A program made the position numbers and the translations under genes. This document shows positions 16,232 through 24,681 of a stretch of 36,961 nucleotides of DNA, piece by piece (the first letter of the stretch is position 1; each line of letters begins with the position of its first letter). The notes under the pieces were generated by a model, which worked only from the letters and a program-made list of their open reading frames with translations, ran no database searches and was not told the origin of the DNA. Origin of the DNA: Nitrospirota bacterium (lineage in GTDB: Bacteria; Nitrospirota; Thermodesulfovibrionia; Thermodesulfovibrionales; JdFR-88); assembly GCA_021812785.1 (NCBI GenBank), contig JAKAMR010000011.1:1-36961 (forward strand). The letters run 5' to 3'.

Positions 16232-17764
16232 TTAGCGCCTCCCTCCAGCCTCACCGCGGACGGCGCCGATGGCCGGTTTTTTATTTTTATCCGCCGTTAT
16301 GGAGCCCTGCTTTTTTTTGTTTTTGACCCAGCCGGCCACGTTTTTCTGCTCGGTCCGGCTTATGGCCAGTGAATCAGCCGGAACATCCTTTGTAATGGTA
16401 GAGCCGGCTGCCACAAATGAGCCTCTCTTTACGGTCACCGGGGCCACAAGCTGGGAGTCGCTGCCTATGAAAACATCATTCTCTATTACGGTCCTGTGCT
16501 TGTTTACGCCGTCATAATTGCAGGTTATCGTGCCGGCCCCGATGTTTACGGAGCCGCCAACGGAAGAGTCCCCGATATAGGAGAGGTGCATGGCTTTAGT
16601 GCCTTCCCCGATGGTGGATTTCTTTATTTCGACGAAATTGCCTATCTTTGCGGATTGTTTTATGGTAGACCCAGGGCGCAGATGCGCAAAAGGACCAACT
16701 TGCGCGTTTTTGCCGACGTCGGAGCTTTCGATTACGGAAGAATCCAACACTAGCGCCCCCTCCCTGATGACGCTATCTATTATACGCACATTGGGGTGGA
16801 TAATGCATCCTTTCGCAATGGAGGTCCTGCCCTGCAGATAGACATTCGGATAAATAACGGCGCCAGTGGAGCAGGAAACATCAGCATCCATGAATACCGT
16901 ATCGGGAGCAATAAGACGGACCCCTTTTTCCTGCATGCCGGACACGATCCTGCGTCTCATCACCGCCTCCGCCAGGTAGAGCTCCCGGTAGTTGTTCACT
17001 CCGGCGAACTCCTGTTCGGGAGCGATAGGATAGGCCCCGGCCTTAAGCCCGGCAAGCCTGGAGAGCGCCAGTATGTCGGTAAGATAGTACTCTTTTTTTG
17101 AACGGTTTTTTTCTATTTTGCCAAGGAGTGCCACCGCTTCCGGCTCAAATATGTAAAGGCCGCTGTTGACCTCTTTAATGTCTTCCTCCGCGGCGGTAAG
17201 GTCGGTTTTCTCGACGATCTTTTCCGGAAGACCGGCGGCGTCCCTTACTATGCGGCCATAGGGGCCGGGGTCTTCAGCTATGAAGGAGCCCAGTGTGACG
17301 GCGTTCCCGTGTTTTTTATGAAGGTCCAGCAGTTTTTTGACCGTGACCTGGGTTATAAGCGGGAAATCTCCGTTCAGTACAACAACGCTTCCCGAGAAAT
17401 CTTTCAGTTCTTCCATTGCCGTAAGAAGGGCATGGCCCGTGCCTAGGGGATTTTTCTGGATTGCGAAGGATATCTTCATTTTCATGTTCGTTTTTTGATC
17501 TTCACCGCCGGAAGTAAGCGCCCGGGTTATGTCCTCATGGGTGGACACTCCGGTAACGACTACTGTCTTTTGCGGACGGAGCCCCATGGCGGCCAGTAGC
17601 GGATAGGATATCATCGGCTTTCCGCAGATTGGATGGAGCACCTTTGGCAGGGTGGATTTCATCCTGGTTCCCAGTCCTCCGGCAAGTATTACGCAGGACA
17701 ATGGTCTTCCGCCGGGAGAGTTTTTCAACAGCTTGCTAAGAGGATTTTTCCGGTTTGCAGTCAT
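16232..17764 (-). CDS. glmU: Bifunctional GlmU: GlcNAc-1-P uridyltransferase / GlcN-1-P acetyltransferase
   Basis: Completes UDP-GlcNAc synthesis. The N-terminal pyrophosphorylase domain has LAGGLGTRMKSTLPKVLHP (about 27-45), NPLGTGHAL and LNGDFPLIT. The C-terminal left-handed beta-helix carries the hexapeptide pattern and HLRPGS, GNFVEIKKS, YIGDSSVGG, NIGAGTITCNYDG and FIGSDSQLVAPV. At 510 residues it is longer than usual: about 21 extra at the start, a short Lys/Met-rich insert near residue 95, and a basic 30-residue tail. ATG 17764 would overlap the upstream gene by 29 bases. A TTG at 17701 preceded by GGCGGAAG would start exactly at the domain (S-C-V-I-L-A-G-G) and is a serious alternative. 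Confidence 0.95.
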   Translation of the reverse strand: MTANRKNPLSKLLKNSPGGRPLSCVILAGGLGTRMKSTLPKVLHPICGKPMISYPLLAAMGLRPQKTVVVTGVSTHEDITRALTSGGEDQKTNMKMKISFAIQKNPLGTGHALLTAMEELKDFSGSVVVLNGDFPLITQVTVKKLLDLHKKHGNAVTLGSFIAEDPGPYGRIVRDAAGLPEKIVEKTDLTAAEEDIKEVNSGLYIFEPEAVALLGKIEKNRSKKEYYLTDILALSRLAGLKAGAYPIAPEQEFAGVNNYRELYLAEAVMRRRIVSGMQEKGVRLIAPDTVFMDADVSCSTGAVIYPNVYLQGRTSIAKGCIIHPNVRIIDSVIREGALVLDSSVIESSDVGKNAQVGPFAHLRPGSTIKQSAKIGNFVEIKKSTIGEGTKAMHLSYIGDSSVGGSVNIGAGTITCNYDGVNKHRTVIENDVFIGSDSQLVAPVTVKRGSFVAAGSTITKDVPADSLAISRTEQKNVAGWVKNKKKQGSITADKNKKPAIGAVRGEAGGRR

Positions 17765-18368
17765 TGATGACTTCCTTCATGATGTGTGGTGTGGCAATCC
17801 CTCCTGAAAGGACGATCTTCACGCCGTCTTCAACCGGGATGCCCGTATAGAAAATGTCTTCCGGCCTGAACAGGGCGACCTCGCCCAGGTACAGGTTATT
17901 TGTTGGTATATAAACGGCCGCCAGTTCCTGCGTGCTTCCGTCCCCATGCATTTTCACGGCATGTTCCTTTGTGAGAAAGCCGAAGGCAAAGGCGCCTTTG
18001 CGCGGGTATTCGATTATGACGAACTTCTTGAAGGATGCCGAATTGGAAAATGAGTCCATTACCGATTTTATCGGCGAGTAGACGCTTTTGAGCACGGGGA
18101 TGTTCATAAGCGAGCGTTCTATGGCCCTTATTACTTTCTTCCCGATGACATTGGTGGAAATGATCCCAAGCATAAATATGATGCAGACTGCCGAGAGGAA
18201 GCCTGCCCCGTAAATATGATGGTGAAAGATGCCCTCGTAAACCGGGCTCAGGAAATTATCGATCGTTTTGAAAACCCATACTATTGCAAGGATCGAGACG
18301 AGCGCCGGTATTGATACTATGATTCCGGCAATGAACTTCCTTTTAAAGGTCGCCCGGACGGAGATCAT
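17736..18368 (-). CDS. DUF502 family membrane protein
   Basis: The 210-residue product matches the uncharacterised DUF502 family. It has two membrane helices (about 12-33 and 55-76) and the family signature of LMNIPVLKSVYSPIKSVMDSF followed by FVIIEYPRKGAFAFGFLT, VYIPTNN and GGIATP. Function is unknown; it is an inner-membrane protein with a cytosolic domain. Its 3' end overlaps the annotated glmU start, and yebC lies 51 bases upstream, so it sits in the yebC-glmU-glmS transcript. A short direct repeat ATCATGCACG spans its start codon (18364-18373 and 18381-18390). Confidence 0.88.
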   Translation of the reverse strand: MISVRATFKRKFIAGIIVSIPALVSILAIVWVFKTIDNFLSPVYEGIFHHHIYGAGFLSAVCIIFMLGIISTNVIGKKVIRAIERSLMNIPVLKSVYSPIKSVMDSFSNSASFKKFVIIEYPRKGAFAFGFLTKEHAVKMHGDGSTQELAAVYIPTNNLYLGEVALFRPEDIFYTGIPVEDGVKIVLSGGIATPHIMKEVINDCKPEKSS

Positions 18369-18419
18369 GCACGCGTTCTAATCATGCACGCTGTTTTTTT
18401 GGTTTTTTTGGGCTTTTGA

Positions 18420-19172
18420 TCATGAGGACTTTTCCAGGACTTCCTCTGGAATGTCGAAGTTGGAATATACGTTCTGCACGTCGTCATGGTCCTCAAGGGC
18501 CTCCATAAGACGGGTCATCTGTTCGCCCTGGCGGGGGTCCAGCATGACATAGTTTTTAGGAAGCATGGTCACCTCCGCGAGGGCCGCGTCAACCGATGTG
18601 TCCTTAAGCGCCTTGACTACCGTGTTCAAGTCCTCCGGGGCGGTGATTATCTCGTAATTGTCCTCTTTAGGGTCGTTTTTCATGTCAAGCGCCCCTGCAT
18701 CGAGCGCCACGCTCATCAGAGCGTCCTCATCCACGGTCTTTTTGTCTACCAGGATATATCCCTTTTTGTCGAATATCCATGCCACGCATCCGGTCTCGCC
18801 AAGTGCCCCGCCGTTTTTTGACATCAGGTGCCTGAGCTCGGAAACGGTGCGGTTCTTGTTGTCGCTGAGCGTATTTATGAGGATGGCAGCGCCCCCAGGG
18901 CCGTAGCCCTCATAGATCATCTCTTCATAGCTCGCGCCGGGAAGCTCCCCCGTACCTTTCTGTATCGCGCGCTTTATGTTTTCAGCAGGCATGTTCACTT
19001 CCTTTGCCTTCTCCATCACGGTCTTCAACCTCGGATTGCCGCCCGGATCGCCGCCTCCCAGCCTGGCTGCAACGGATATCTCCTTCGCCAGTTTGGAAAA
19101 CACCTTTCCTTTTTTGACGTCGGTAGCCGCCTTCTTATGCTTGATCTGCGCCCACTTCGAATGTCCTGACAT
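18420..19172 (-). CDS. yebC: YebC/PmpR family transcription or translation factor
   Basis: The 250-residue protein begins [23 protein letters not shown] and continues with [19 protein letters not shown], the highly conserved YebC/TACO1 N-terminus. Members bind DNA in some species, and recent work links the family to relief of ribosome stalling. The ATG has GGGGG 11 bases upstream, within GGG-T-A7-CCC, which could fold over the ribosome site. In many bacteria it neighbours ruvC; here it heads the glmU-glmS run instead. Confidence 0.95.
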   Translation of the reverse strand: MSGHSKWAQIKHKKAATDVKKGKVFSKLAKEISVAARLGGGDPGGNPRLKTVMEKAKEVNMPAENIKRAIQKGTGELPGASYEEMIYEGYGPGGAAILINTLSDNKNRTVSELRHLMSKNGGALGETGCVAWIFDKKGYILVDKKTVDEDALMSVALDAGALDMKNDPKEDNYEIITAPEDLNTVVKALKDTSVDAALAEVTMLPKNYVMLDPRQGEQMTRLMEALEDHDDVQNVYSNFDIPEEVLEKSS

Positions 19173-19209
19173 GGGTTTTTTTACCCCCGGTCCTTCCGCT
19201 GTCTGTTTT

Positions 19210-19240
19210 CCCCCTGCATCTTTAAAAGGGGGTTTTTGTT
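19210..19240 (+). terminator. Possible plus-strand hairpin terminator
   Basis: CCCCC (19210-19214) and GGGGG (19228-19232) can pair around a 13-base loop. TTTTTGTTT follows on the plus strand. No plus-strand gene precedes it, so it would only stop antisense transcription; on the minus strand the hairpin lacks a T-run. Confidence 0.3.
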
Positions 19241-19304
19241 TCGTATTTTTTGCGCCTCAGCCGGCAAAAGAAAAAAACAAGGAAACCCCTGCCCGCTTTG
19301 CGTA

Positions 19305-19322
19305 CCCATTATAATAACATGA
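19305..19322 (-). promoter_or_regulatory. Candidate -10 region of the yebC-glmU-glmS promoter
   Basis: On the minus strand TGTTATTATAAT contains a perfect TATAAT (19313-19308) and also TG-T-TATTAT, an extended -10 form. No good -35 is seen. It lies about 135 bases upstream of yebC and just after the response-regulator stop. Confidence 0.3.
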
Positions 19323-19359
19323 AAAACAGTATTTCTGCCTTTTCAGGGAGACCATCGGC

Positions 19360-20715
19360 CTATTCCAGACCGTACTCTTTTATCTTGGTAAGGAGAGTCT
19401 TGTAGCTTACCTTGAGCGCCTCCGCCGCCCTGGTCTTGTTTCCTTTCGAGGCGGCAAGAGCGTGTCTTATGCGTTCGGTCTCCGCCGTTTTCTGGGCCTG
19501 CCGGGATATTTCCTCAAGCGGGCCGTCCGGATTTAAAGGCTCCTCCGGGGGAGCGCATGGGTTCAGGCAGAGATGTTCGGGTTTTATGGTGTCTCCGTCG
19601 CACAGGATGACAGCGCGCTCTATAGTGTTCTCAAGCTCTCTGACATTGCCTTTCCAATAGCCTTCGGAAAGGGCCAGCAGCGCTTCCGGCGAGATCTTTT
19701 TTTCTCCGGATTTTATCTCTGATGCGTATTTTGTTACGAAATACGAGGCAAGAAGCGGTATGTCGTCCCGGCGCTTTCTCAATGGAGGGATGGAGATCGG
19801 GAAGACATTGAGCCTGTAGTAGAGATCCTCCCTGAATTTTTTCTCCTGGACTTCCTTTTCTATGTCTTTGTTGCTGGCCGCCACCACGCGCACGTCTATT
19901 TTAATGGGTCCGGCTCCTCCGACGCGCTCTATCTCTCCTTCCTGCAAAACCCTTAGAAGCTTTGCCTGAAGGGAAAGATCAAGCTCTCCCACCTCGTCCA
20001 GAAAGACAGTCCCCATATGGGCCAGTTCGAGTTTGCCGGGTTTCGTCCTGTCTGCGCCTGTAAAGGCGCCTTTTTCATATCCGAACAGTTCAGTCTCCAG
20101 GAGCTTGTCAGGAATGGCCGCGCAGTTAATCGCGACAAAAGCATAGCCGCTCCTTGGGGAAAGGCTGTGAATGGCGCGGGCGAAAAGCTCCTTGCCGGTG
20201 CCGGACTCACCAAGCAGCAAAACGGTGCTTTTAACGGGGGCCACACGCCTGAGCTTCTGGGCCACATCCTCGATCGAAGGGCTTTTGCCGATTATCACCG
20301 GCATGAATTTATGGCCCAGTTCCTCTTTCAGCAGGATGTTTTCGGTCACCATGCGCTGGTTTTCAAGGGCCCTTTTTATAAGCAGCGTCAGGTGTTCCGT
20401 GTCGAAGGGTTTTGTTATGAAGTCGTAAGCCCCAAGCCGCATGGCCTGCACTGCCCCCTCAATGGAGCCGTAAGCGGTCATGACTATTACAGGCCTTAAG
20501 GCATCGTCCTCTCTTGATGCCCTGAGGACCTCGATCCCGTTTTTACCGGGCAGTTTGAGGTCGGTGAGGACCAGGTCTATCCGTTCTTCCTTGAGCTTTT
20601 TCAGGGCCAAGGTGGCGTCCCCGGCGGTTACTGCCCTGAAGCCTTCGCCTTCCAGGGTGGCTTTAAGCATGCCTGCCATGGATTCCCTGTCCTCGACTAT
20701 GAGGATGCACTGCAT
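19360..20715 (-). CDS. NtrC-family sigma-54-dependent response regulator (orphan)
   Basis: The 451-residue protein has three domains. The receiver (1-120) carries phospho-acceptor Asp52 in VLTDLKLPG and Lys102. The AAA+ sigma-54 activation domain has Walker A GESGTGKE (169-176), the GAFTGA loop that contacts sigma-54 (216-221) and Walker B FLDEVGE. The Fis-type helix-turn-helix (about 405-451) reads [21 protein letters not shown]. It is an intact activator. No kinase gene is adjacent; it stands alone on the minus strand, divergent from the ppx gene. Target genes cannot be named. Confidence 0.94.
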   Translation of the reverse strand: MQCILIVEDRESMAGMLKATLEGEGFRAVTAGDATLALKKLKEERIDLVLTDLKLPGKNGIEVLRASREDDALRPVIVMTAYGSIEGAVQAMRLGAYDFITKPFDTEHLTLLIKRALENQRMVTENILLKEELGHKFMPVIIGKSPSIEDVAQKLRRVAPVKSTVLLLGESGTGKELFARAIHSLSPRSGYAFVAINCAAIPDKLLETELFGYEKGAFTGADRTKPGKLELAHMGTVFLDEVGELDLSLQAKLLRVLQEGEIERVGGAGPIKIDVRVVAASNKDIEKEVQEKKFREDLYYRLNVFPISIPPLRKRRDDIPLLASYFVTKYASEIKSGEKKISPEALLALSEGYWKGNVRELENTIERAVILCDGDTIKPEHLCLNPCAPPEEPLNPDGPLEEISRQAQKTAETERIRHALAASKGNKTRAAEALKVSYKTLLTKIKEYGLE

Positions 20716-20797
20716 GACAAAAGATTATAACACGCGGCTTCGCCATCACCTGCTTTTTCCGGATTTCAATCCCCTGATGCCTTTCTTGTTGATAGGA

Positions 20798-20803
20798 TAT
20801 AAT
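20798..20803 (+). promoter_or_regulatory. TATAAT -10 element directly before the ppx start
   Basis: A perfect TATAAT lies 7 bases before GTG 20811, so transcription would begin at about 20810-20811, on or next to the start codon. No matching -35 at 16-18 bp is evident. The nearest Shine-Dalgarno-like AGGA is 13 bases upstream and would not be in such an mRNA. Confidence 0.4.
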
Positions 20804-20810
20804 TTCTGAC

Positions 20811-21827
20811 GTGGGGATTTTTGCTTCCATAGACACGGGCTCAAACGCGGTGAGGCTCCTTGTGGCCCGCAAGGGCGGCAATGTGCCGCTGGAGCGGCTC
20901 AGGTATGAAAGGACCGTCACGCGGCTTGCCCAGGGATTTTTTCCCGGGACCGGAAAGGGAGAAAGCAAAAACCTACTGCCCCGGAACATGGAGCTGACCC
21001 TTGAGGCGCTTAAAAGGTATTCGGAGATAATTTCCTCTTACAGCGGGCTTTCGGGAGTGAGGGCCGTAGGGACCAGCGCATTAAGGGAGGCGGCAAACGG
21101 CGCTGAGTTCATCAGACTAGCCAGGCAGCGGACAGGGATAAAGATAGAGGCCATTACGCATGAGGAGGAGACAAGGCTTTCCGCCCTTGGAGTCACCGCG
21201 CTTCTGAAACCCGGCGGTCCGGATCCGGCTGCGGATAAAAAAACTCTTATCCTGGATATTGGAGGCGGCAGCACGGAATGGATGCTCACTGAGGGCGCTT
21301 CCATTAAAAATACGGGCGTCTCTCTCAAAAAATCCGGGAGCTTCCCGGTCGGGGTCGTCAAGCTTGCCGGGCTTGAGGACAAAGAGGGCGAAGCCGCCCT
21401 TGAAAGGGATATATCTGTTCTTGCCGGCGGCCTCATGACGGCCCTTTTCCCCTTGCCGTCCGGAACGGTTTTCGTCGTTACAGGCGGGACAGCCTCAACC
21501 ATGGCATCTATCGATCTGGGGCTTGCTCAGTATGAGCACGAAAAGGTCCATGGGCATGAGATCGGGCTTGAACGGCTGACCGGTATGTGCCGGGATTTAA
21601 GCCTGCTTTCGCTTGAGCAGAGAAGACATTCGGTTGCCGGACTGGAGCCCGGCAGGGCGGACTTGATTATACCCGGCCTGAGACTTACAATTAAGATAAT
21701 GGAGAAATTTGGTCTTAAAAGCGTCATTTCAAGCGATACCGGCCTGCCTGAAGGGATCATCCTCGATCTCGGAAACAATATTTATAACGGGCTTCATGAT
21801 CCTGAAAGCCAGAAAAAGTGGATCTGA
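20811..21827 (+). CDS. Ppx/GppA family phosphatase (exopolyphosphatase / pppGpp phosphohydrolase)
   Basis: The 338-residue length fits the short two-domain Ppx/GppA form of the ASKHA fold. IDTGSNAVRLLV at the start, AVGTSALREAANG, the Glu-bearing EEETRLSALG, the phosphate loop LDIGGGSTEW and TGGTASTMA are all as expected. Substrate (polyphosphate or pppGpp) is not decidable from sequence. The GTG start aligns with the family N-terminus. It overlaps the following diguanylate cyclase gene by 10 bases, so the two are translationally coupled. Confidence 0.93.
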   Translation: MGIFASIDTGSNAVRLLVARKGGNVPLERLRYERTVTRLAQGFFPGTGKGESKNLLPRNMELTLEALKRYSEIISSYSGLSGVRAVGTSALREAANGAEFIRLARQRTGIKIEAITHEEETRLSALGVTALLKPGGPDPAADKKTLILDIGGGSTEWMLTEGASIKNTGVSLKKSGSFPVGVVKLAGLEDKEGEAALERDISVLAGGLMTALFPLPSGTVFVVTGGTASTMASIDLGLAQYEHEKVHGHEIGLERLTGMCRDLSLLSLEQRRHSVAGLEPGRADLIIPGLRLTIKIMEKFGLKSVISSDTGLPEGIILDLGNNIYNGLHDPESQKKWI

Positions 21828-23191
21828 CCGGCCTGTTTAAAAAAAAGATCGTCATCCATTGCCTGGATTACATTAATATGCCTGTTGCGGTTGTCGACGA
21901 AGATGGGCGTGTGGCTGAACTGAACGAGGCATTATGCGCGCTGTTGGATATGGGGCGCAAGGACCTGATGGGCATCCCTCTTGCCGGTATTGAAAAGATC
22001 TCCGGGGTCGGCGGCGAGCTGGGAAAAAGCCTGAAAACCCTTACAGCGCAGACCGGACGGATAAAGCTTGACGAGCGCATTTTCAATGTCATAATAAATC
22101 CCATTTGGCATGACGGCGGACGCCTGTTTGGCGTGGTCTTCGATGACGTTACCAAGTTTATTGAACTTGAAAGTGAATTGGTCAAGAGAAACAAGCTTCT
22201 CATGGTGATAAACACCATATCCACGGCGTTCATCTACTCGGACGAAATAAGCTCTGTTTTTGGGAAGCTGATAGAAAAGATCCAGCTTGTGACCGATCTT
22301 GGCATCTGCTGGATATCTCTGAAGGACGACGGGGAAAAATTTACCCTCAAGGCTGCGGCTGGTCTTTCCAGGGATCTGAGGCAGAAGCTGGAGGAGGGAG
22401 CGTTCGATGATTTTCAGGAGATGGTCACATCCCTGAAAGAAAGAGAGCCTTTTTATGTCCTTGAGGAGGAGGAGATAAAAAAGTACCCCGGTTTTTCCGA
22501 TGAAAGGATCGTTTTTCTGGTTGCTCTGCCCCTGTCAATAGGGCCTGATAAGGTAGGTGTCCTGGCGCTTGGCAGCAGGGCACCCGTTTCAATGGGGTTC
22601 GATCTGGCCTCTCTCATCCACCTCATTGGCAATCATGTCTCTCTCATAATAGAGAAGGTGCGGCTTTACGAGAACGCCAGGTACCTGGCAGTGACCGACG
22701 CACTGACCGGCATATTCAATATAAGATATTTCTATGACTCACTCGCCCTTGAGGTCGCCAGGGCAAAGCGTTACGGCACCAATTTTTCCGTAACGATATT
22801 CGATGTGGATGACTTCAAGGCCATAAACGACACTTACGGCCACCAGGCGGGAGACGAGGTATTAAGAAGGATAGCCTCGGCGATCAGGAAGACCTCCAGG
22901 GAGACAGACATAGCGGCAAGGTACGGAGGTGAGGAATTCGTGATAATACAGACAAACACTACGAAGGCCGAGGCCTTCAAGCAGGCCGTGAGGGTGAAAA
23001 ACGCCATCGAAAGCGAGTATTATATAGACCAAAAGATTCGGATATCTATTAGCGGAGGGGTTGCGGCCTTCCCTGAAGACGGTTCCGATGAGAAGAGTCT
23101 CCTGTATGCGGCCGATATGGCCCTGTACGAGGCGAAGGGGATGGGCAAAAGGCAGATACGCCTTGCGGGAGGATCGGGGAAAAATGGATAG
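21818..23191 (+). CDS. PAS-GAF-GGDEF diguanylate cyclase
   Basis: This 457-residue cytosolic protein has a PAS domain (about 14-115, with VAVVDEDGRVAELNEAL), a GAF domain (about 130-283) and a GGDEF domain (about 290-450). The active site is GGEEF (370-374) and is intact. The inhibitory I-site R-E-T-D (361-364) lies five residues ahead, so the enzyme should be product-inhibited by c-di-GMP. Metal-binding FDVDDFKAIND is present. GTG 21818 overlaps the ppx stop. Its own TAG stop is embedded in ATGGATAG, the start of a repeat copy that resembles the pcrA micro-ORFs. No membrane segment: sensing is intracellular, ligand unknown. Confidence 0.93.
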   Translation: MDLTGLFKKKIVIHCLDYINMPVAVVDEDGRVAELNEALCALLDMGRKDLMGIPLAGIEKISGVGGELGKSLKTLTAQTGRIKLDERIFNVIINPIWHDGGRLFGVVFDDVTKFIELESELVKRNKLLMVINTISTAFIYSDEISSVFGKLIEKIQLVTDLGICWISLKDDGEKFTLKAAAGLSRDLRQKLEEGAFDDFQEMVTSLKEREPFYVLEEEEIKKYPGFSDERIVFLVALPLSIGPDKVGVLALGSRAPVSMGFDLASLIHLIGNHVSLIIEKVRLYENARYLAVTDALTGIFNIRYFYDSLALEVARAKRYGTNFSVTIFDVDDFKAINDTYGHQAGDEVLRRIASAIRKTSRETDIAARYGGEEFVIIQTNTTKAEAFKQAVRVKNAIESEYYIDQKIRISISGGVAAFPEDGSDEKSLLYAADMALYEAKGMGKRQIRLAGGSGKNG

Positions 23192-23279
23192 CGAGCGTAT
23201 CCCTGGAAGGGCAAGCGAGCGAATATGACAAATCGAAAGTTCCTTACATTCGATGCCCGGAGGGCATAAAAGTGAAATG
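23184..23279 (+). repeat. Diverged copy of the micro-ORF repeat between GGDEF and oxidoreductase genes
   Basis: ATGGATAGCGAGC starts here, overlapping the GGDEF stop, with GGGGAAAA as ribosome site. The frame reads M-D-S-E...G-R-A-S-E-R-I and hits TGA (23226-23228). Beyond the stop the same frame continues SSLHSMPGGHKSE into the oxidoreductase beta gene. Aligned with the copy at 14228-14317, TTACATTCGAT and ATAAAA-TGAA blocks match, and the length differs by 6 bases. The GGAGGG that serves the downstream gene is part of the repeat. Confidence 0.65.
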
Positions 23280-24122
23280 AAAAAAGTTTTTGAGAGACCC
23301 CGGAGCCTTAAAAATGCCCGGTTTCATTACTGTCCGGGCTGCGGCCACAGTATTCTGCACAGGATAGTGGCTGAGTGCGTGGACCGCCTGGGCATAAGGG
23401 AGCGGACGATAGCTATAGCTCCCGTAGGCTGCGCCGTGTACGCATATGATTATTTTGACTTTGACGTGCTTGAGATACCGCACGGAAGGCCTCCGGCCGC
23501 CGCGACCGGGATCAAAAGATCGCTGCCCGGCCGGATAGTGATATCGTACCAGGGCGACGGCGATCTTGCGGCAATAGGCATGGGAGAGATAATCCACGCC
23601 GCCAACAGGAGCGAGAACATAACCGTTTTTTTTGTAAACAACGGCATATACGGAATGACCGGCGGGCAGATGGCCCCGACCACTCTGGCCGGGCAGAGGA
23701 CGACCACCACGCAAATGGGCAGGGACACGGCCCGGGCCGGAAACCCGTTCCGGATGGCCGAGTTGCTGGCGGGGCTGGAGGGTTCCGTCTTCATTGCGCG
23801 GAGCTCCCTGGACAGCCCTAAAAACGTACTGATTACGGAAAGGCTTTTTGAAAAAGCTCTCCGTTGCCAGATGGAAGGCAAGGGTTTCAGCTTTGTTGAG
23901 GTGCTTTCCCAGTGCCCCACGGACTGGAAGCTTACCCCGGAGGAGTCACTTAAATGGATGGCCACACAGATGCGTGATTTTTTCCCCCTTGGGGTATTTA
24001 AAGATAATTTTACCGGAGGCGGCACGGGCTTAGCCGGCGGCAATGCGGGCCCCTTCGGTCTTAAAGACGGCGTGGTGGAAAACGGGAAAAATAAAAAACT
24101 CCCGGCGGGGGGCGGCAAGTGA
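23277..24122 (+). CDS. 2-oxoacid:ferredoxin oxidoreductase, beta (ThDP-binding) subunit
   Basis: The 281-residue subunit binds thiamine diphosphate and part of the Fe-S system of the KOR/VOR/POR enzymes, which oxidise 2-oxoacids to acyl-CoA with ferredoxin. It has CPGCGH (19-24) and the ThDP motif from GDGD (about 93-96) to VNN (about 120-122) followed by GIYGMTGGQ. Its C-terminus is extended and Gly/Lys-rich. Start ATG 23277 is 12 bases after GGAGGG; an in-frame ATG at 23253 has no ribosome site. The gamma subunit follows with a 4-base overlap. No alpha subunit gene precedes it, which is unusual. The substrate (2-oxoglutarate, branched 2-oxoacids or pyruvate) is not resolved. Confidence 0.9.
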   Translation: MKKVFERPRSLKNARFHYCPGCGHSILHRIVAECVDRLGIRERTIAIAPVGCAVYAYDYFDFDVLEIPHGRPPAAATGIKRSLPGRIVISYQGDGDLAAIGMGEIIHAANRSENITVFFVNNGIYGMTGGQMAPTTLAGQRTTTTQMGRDTARAGNPFRMAELLAGLEGSVFIARSSLDSPKNVLITERLFEKALRCQMEGKGFSFVEVLSQCPTDWKLTPEESLKWMATQMRDFFPLGVFKDNFTGGGTGLAGGNAGPFGLKDGVVENGKNKKLPAGGGK

Positions 24123-24661
24123 CCAAAGGCATTCTGGTTGCTGGTTCCGGGGGGCAGGGAATACTGTTTACGGGCAAGCTTATAGCGCAGGCGGCCATGG
24201 AAGGGGCAATGAATGTAACGTGGTTCCCTTCTTATGGGGCTGAGGTGCGGGGCGGCACGGCCAACTGCACGGTGGTGATCTCCGATGGTCTCATTGGCTC
24301 GCCTGTCGTGAGCAGTCCGGATGTGCTTGCGGTCATGAACGAGGCATCGCTTGAGCGTTTCTCCGGCAAGGTACGGAAAAACGGCCTCATCATATTGAAT
24401 TCTTCAATGGTTTCTGGAAGGCCCGAGAAAAAAAGAAATGGCCTCAAGGTAGTCGAGGTGCCGGCGGGAGAGATAGCTTTCTCGATCGGTGCGCCTTTGT
24501 CTGCCAATATGGTCATTAGCGGGGCCCTTGCGCGGGCGGCCTCCATTTGCGATCTGCCCGTTCTGAAGCATGCCCTTAAAATGCTTTTCAAGCGGGCTAA
24601 GCCGGCAATACTTGAGATAAATCTGAAGGCCCTGGAACGGGGCTGGCAGCATGTTGATTAG
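24119..24661 (+). CDS. 2-oxoacid:ferredoxin oxidoreductase, gamma subunit
   Basis: The 180-residue product has the gamma-subunit signature: GILVAGSGGQGILFTGKLIA at the start, WFPSYGAEVRGGTANCTVVIS (the YG-E-x-RGG motif) and LSANMVISGALARA. It works with the alpha and beta subunits in CoA-dependent 2-oxoacid oxidation. GTG 24119 overlaps the beta stop (GTGA) and has a G-rich ribosome site. No delta (ferredoxin-like) subunit is next to it; an acetyltransferase gene follows after 20 bases. Confidence 0.92.
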   Translation: MTKGILVAGSGGQGILFTGKLIAQAAMEGAMNVTWFPSYGAEVRGGTANCTVVISDGLIGSPVVSSPDVLAVMNEASLERFSGKVRKNGLIILNSSMVSGRPEKKRNGLKVVEVPAGEIAFSIGAPLSANMVISGALARAASICDLPVLKHALKMLFKRAKPAILEINLKALERGWQHVD

Positions 24662-24681
24662 AATTGAGGGGATTTTAAAAA

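Noticed and set aside
14388..16260. glmS ribozyme
   Set aside because: Only 2 bases separate glmU and glmS; no leader for the ribozyme.
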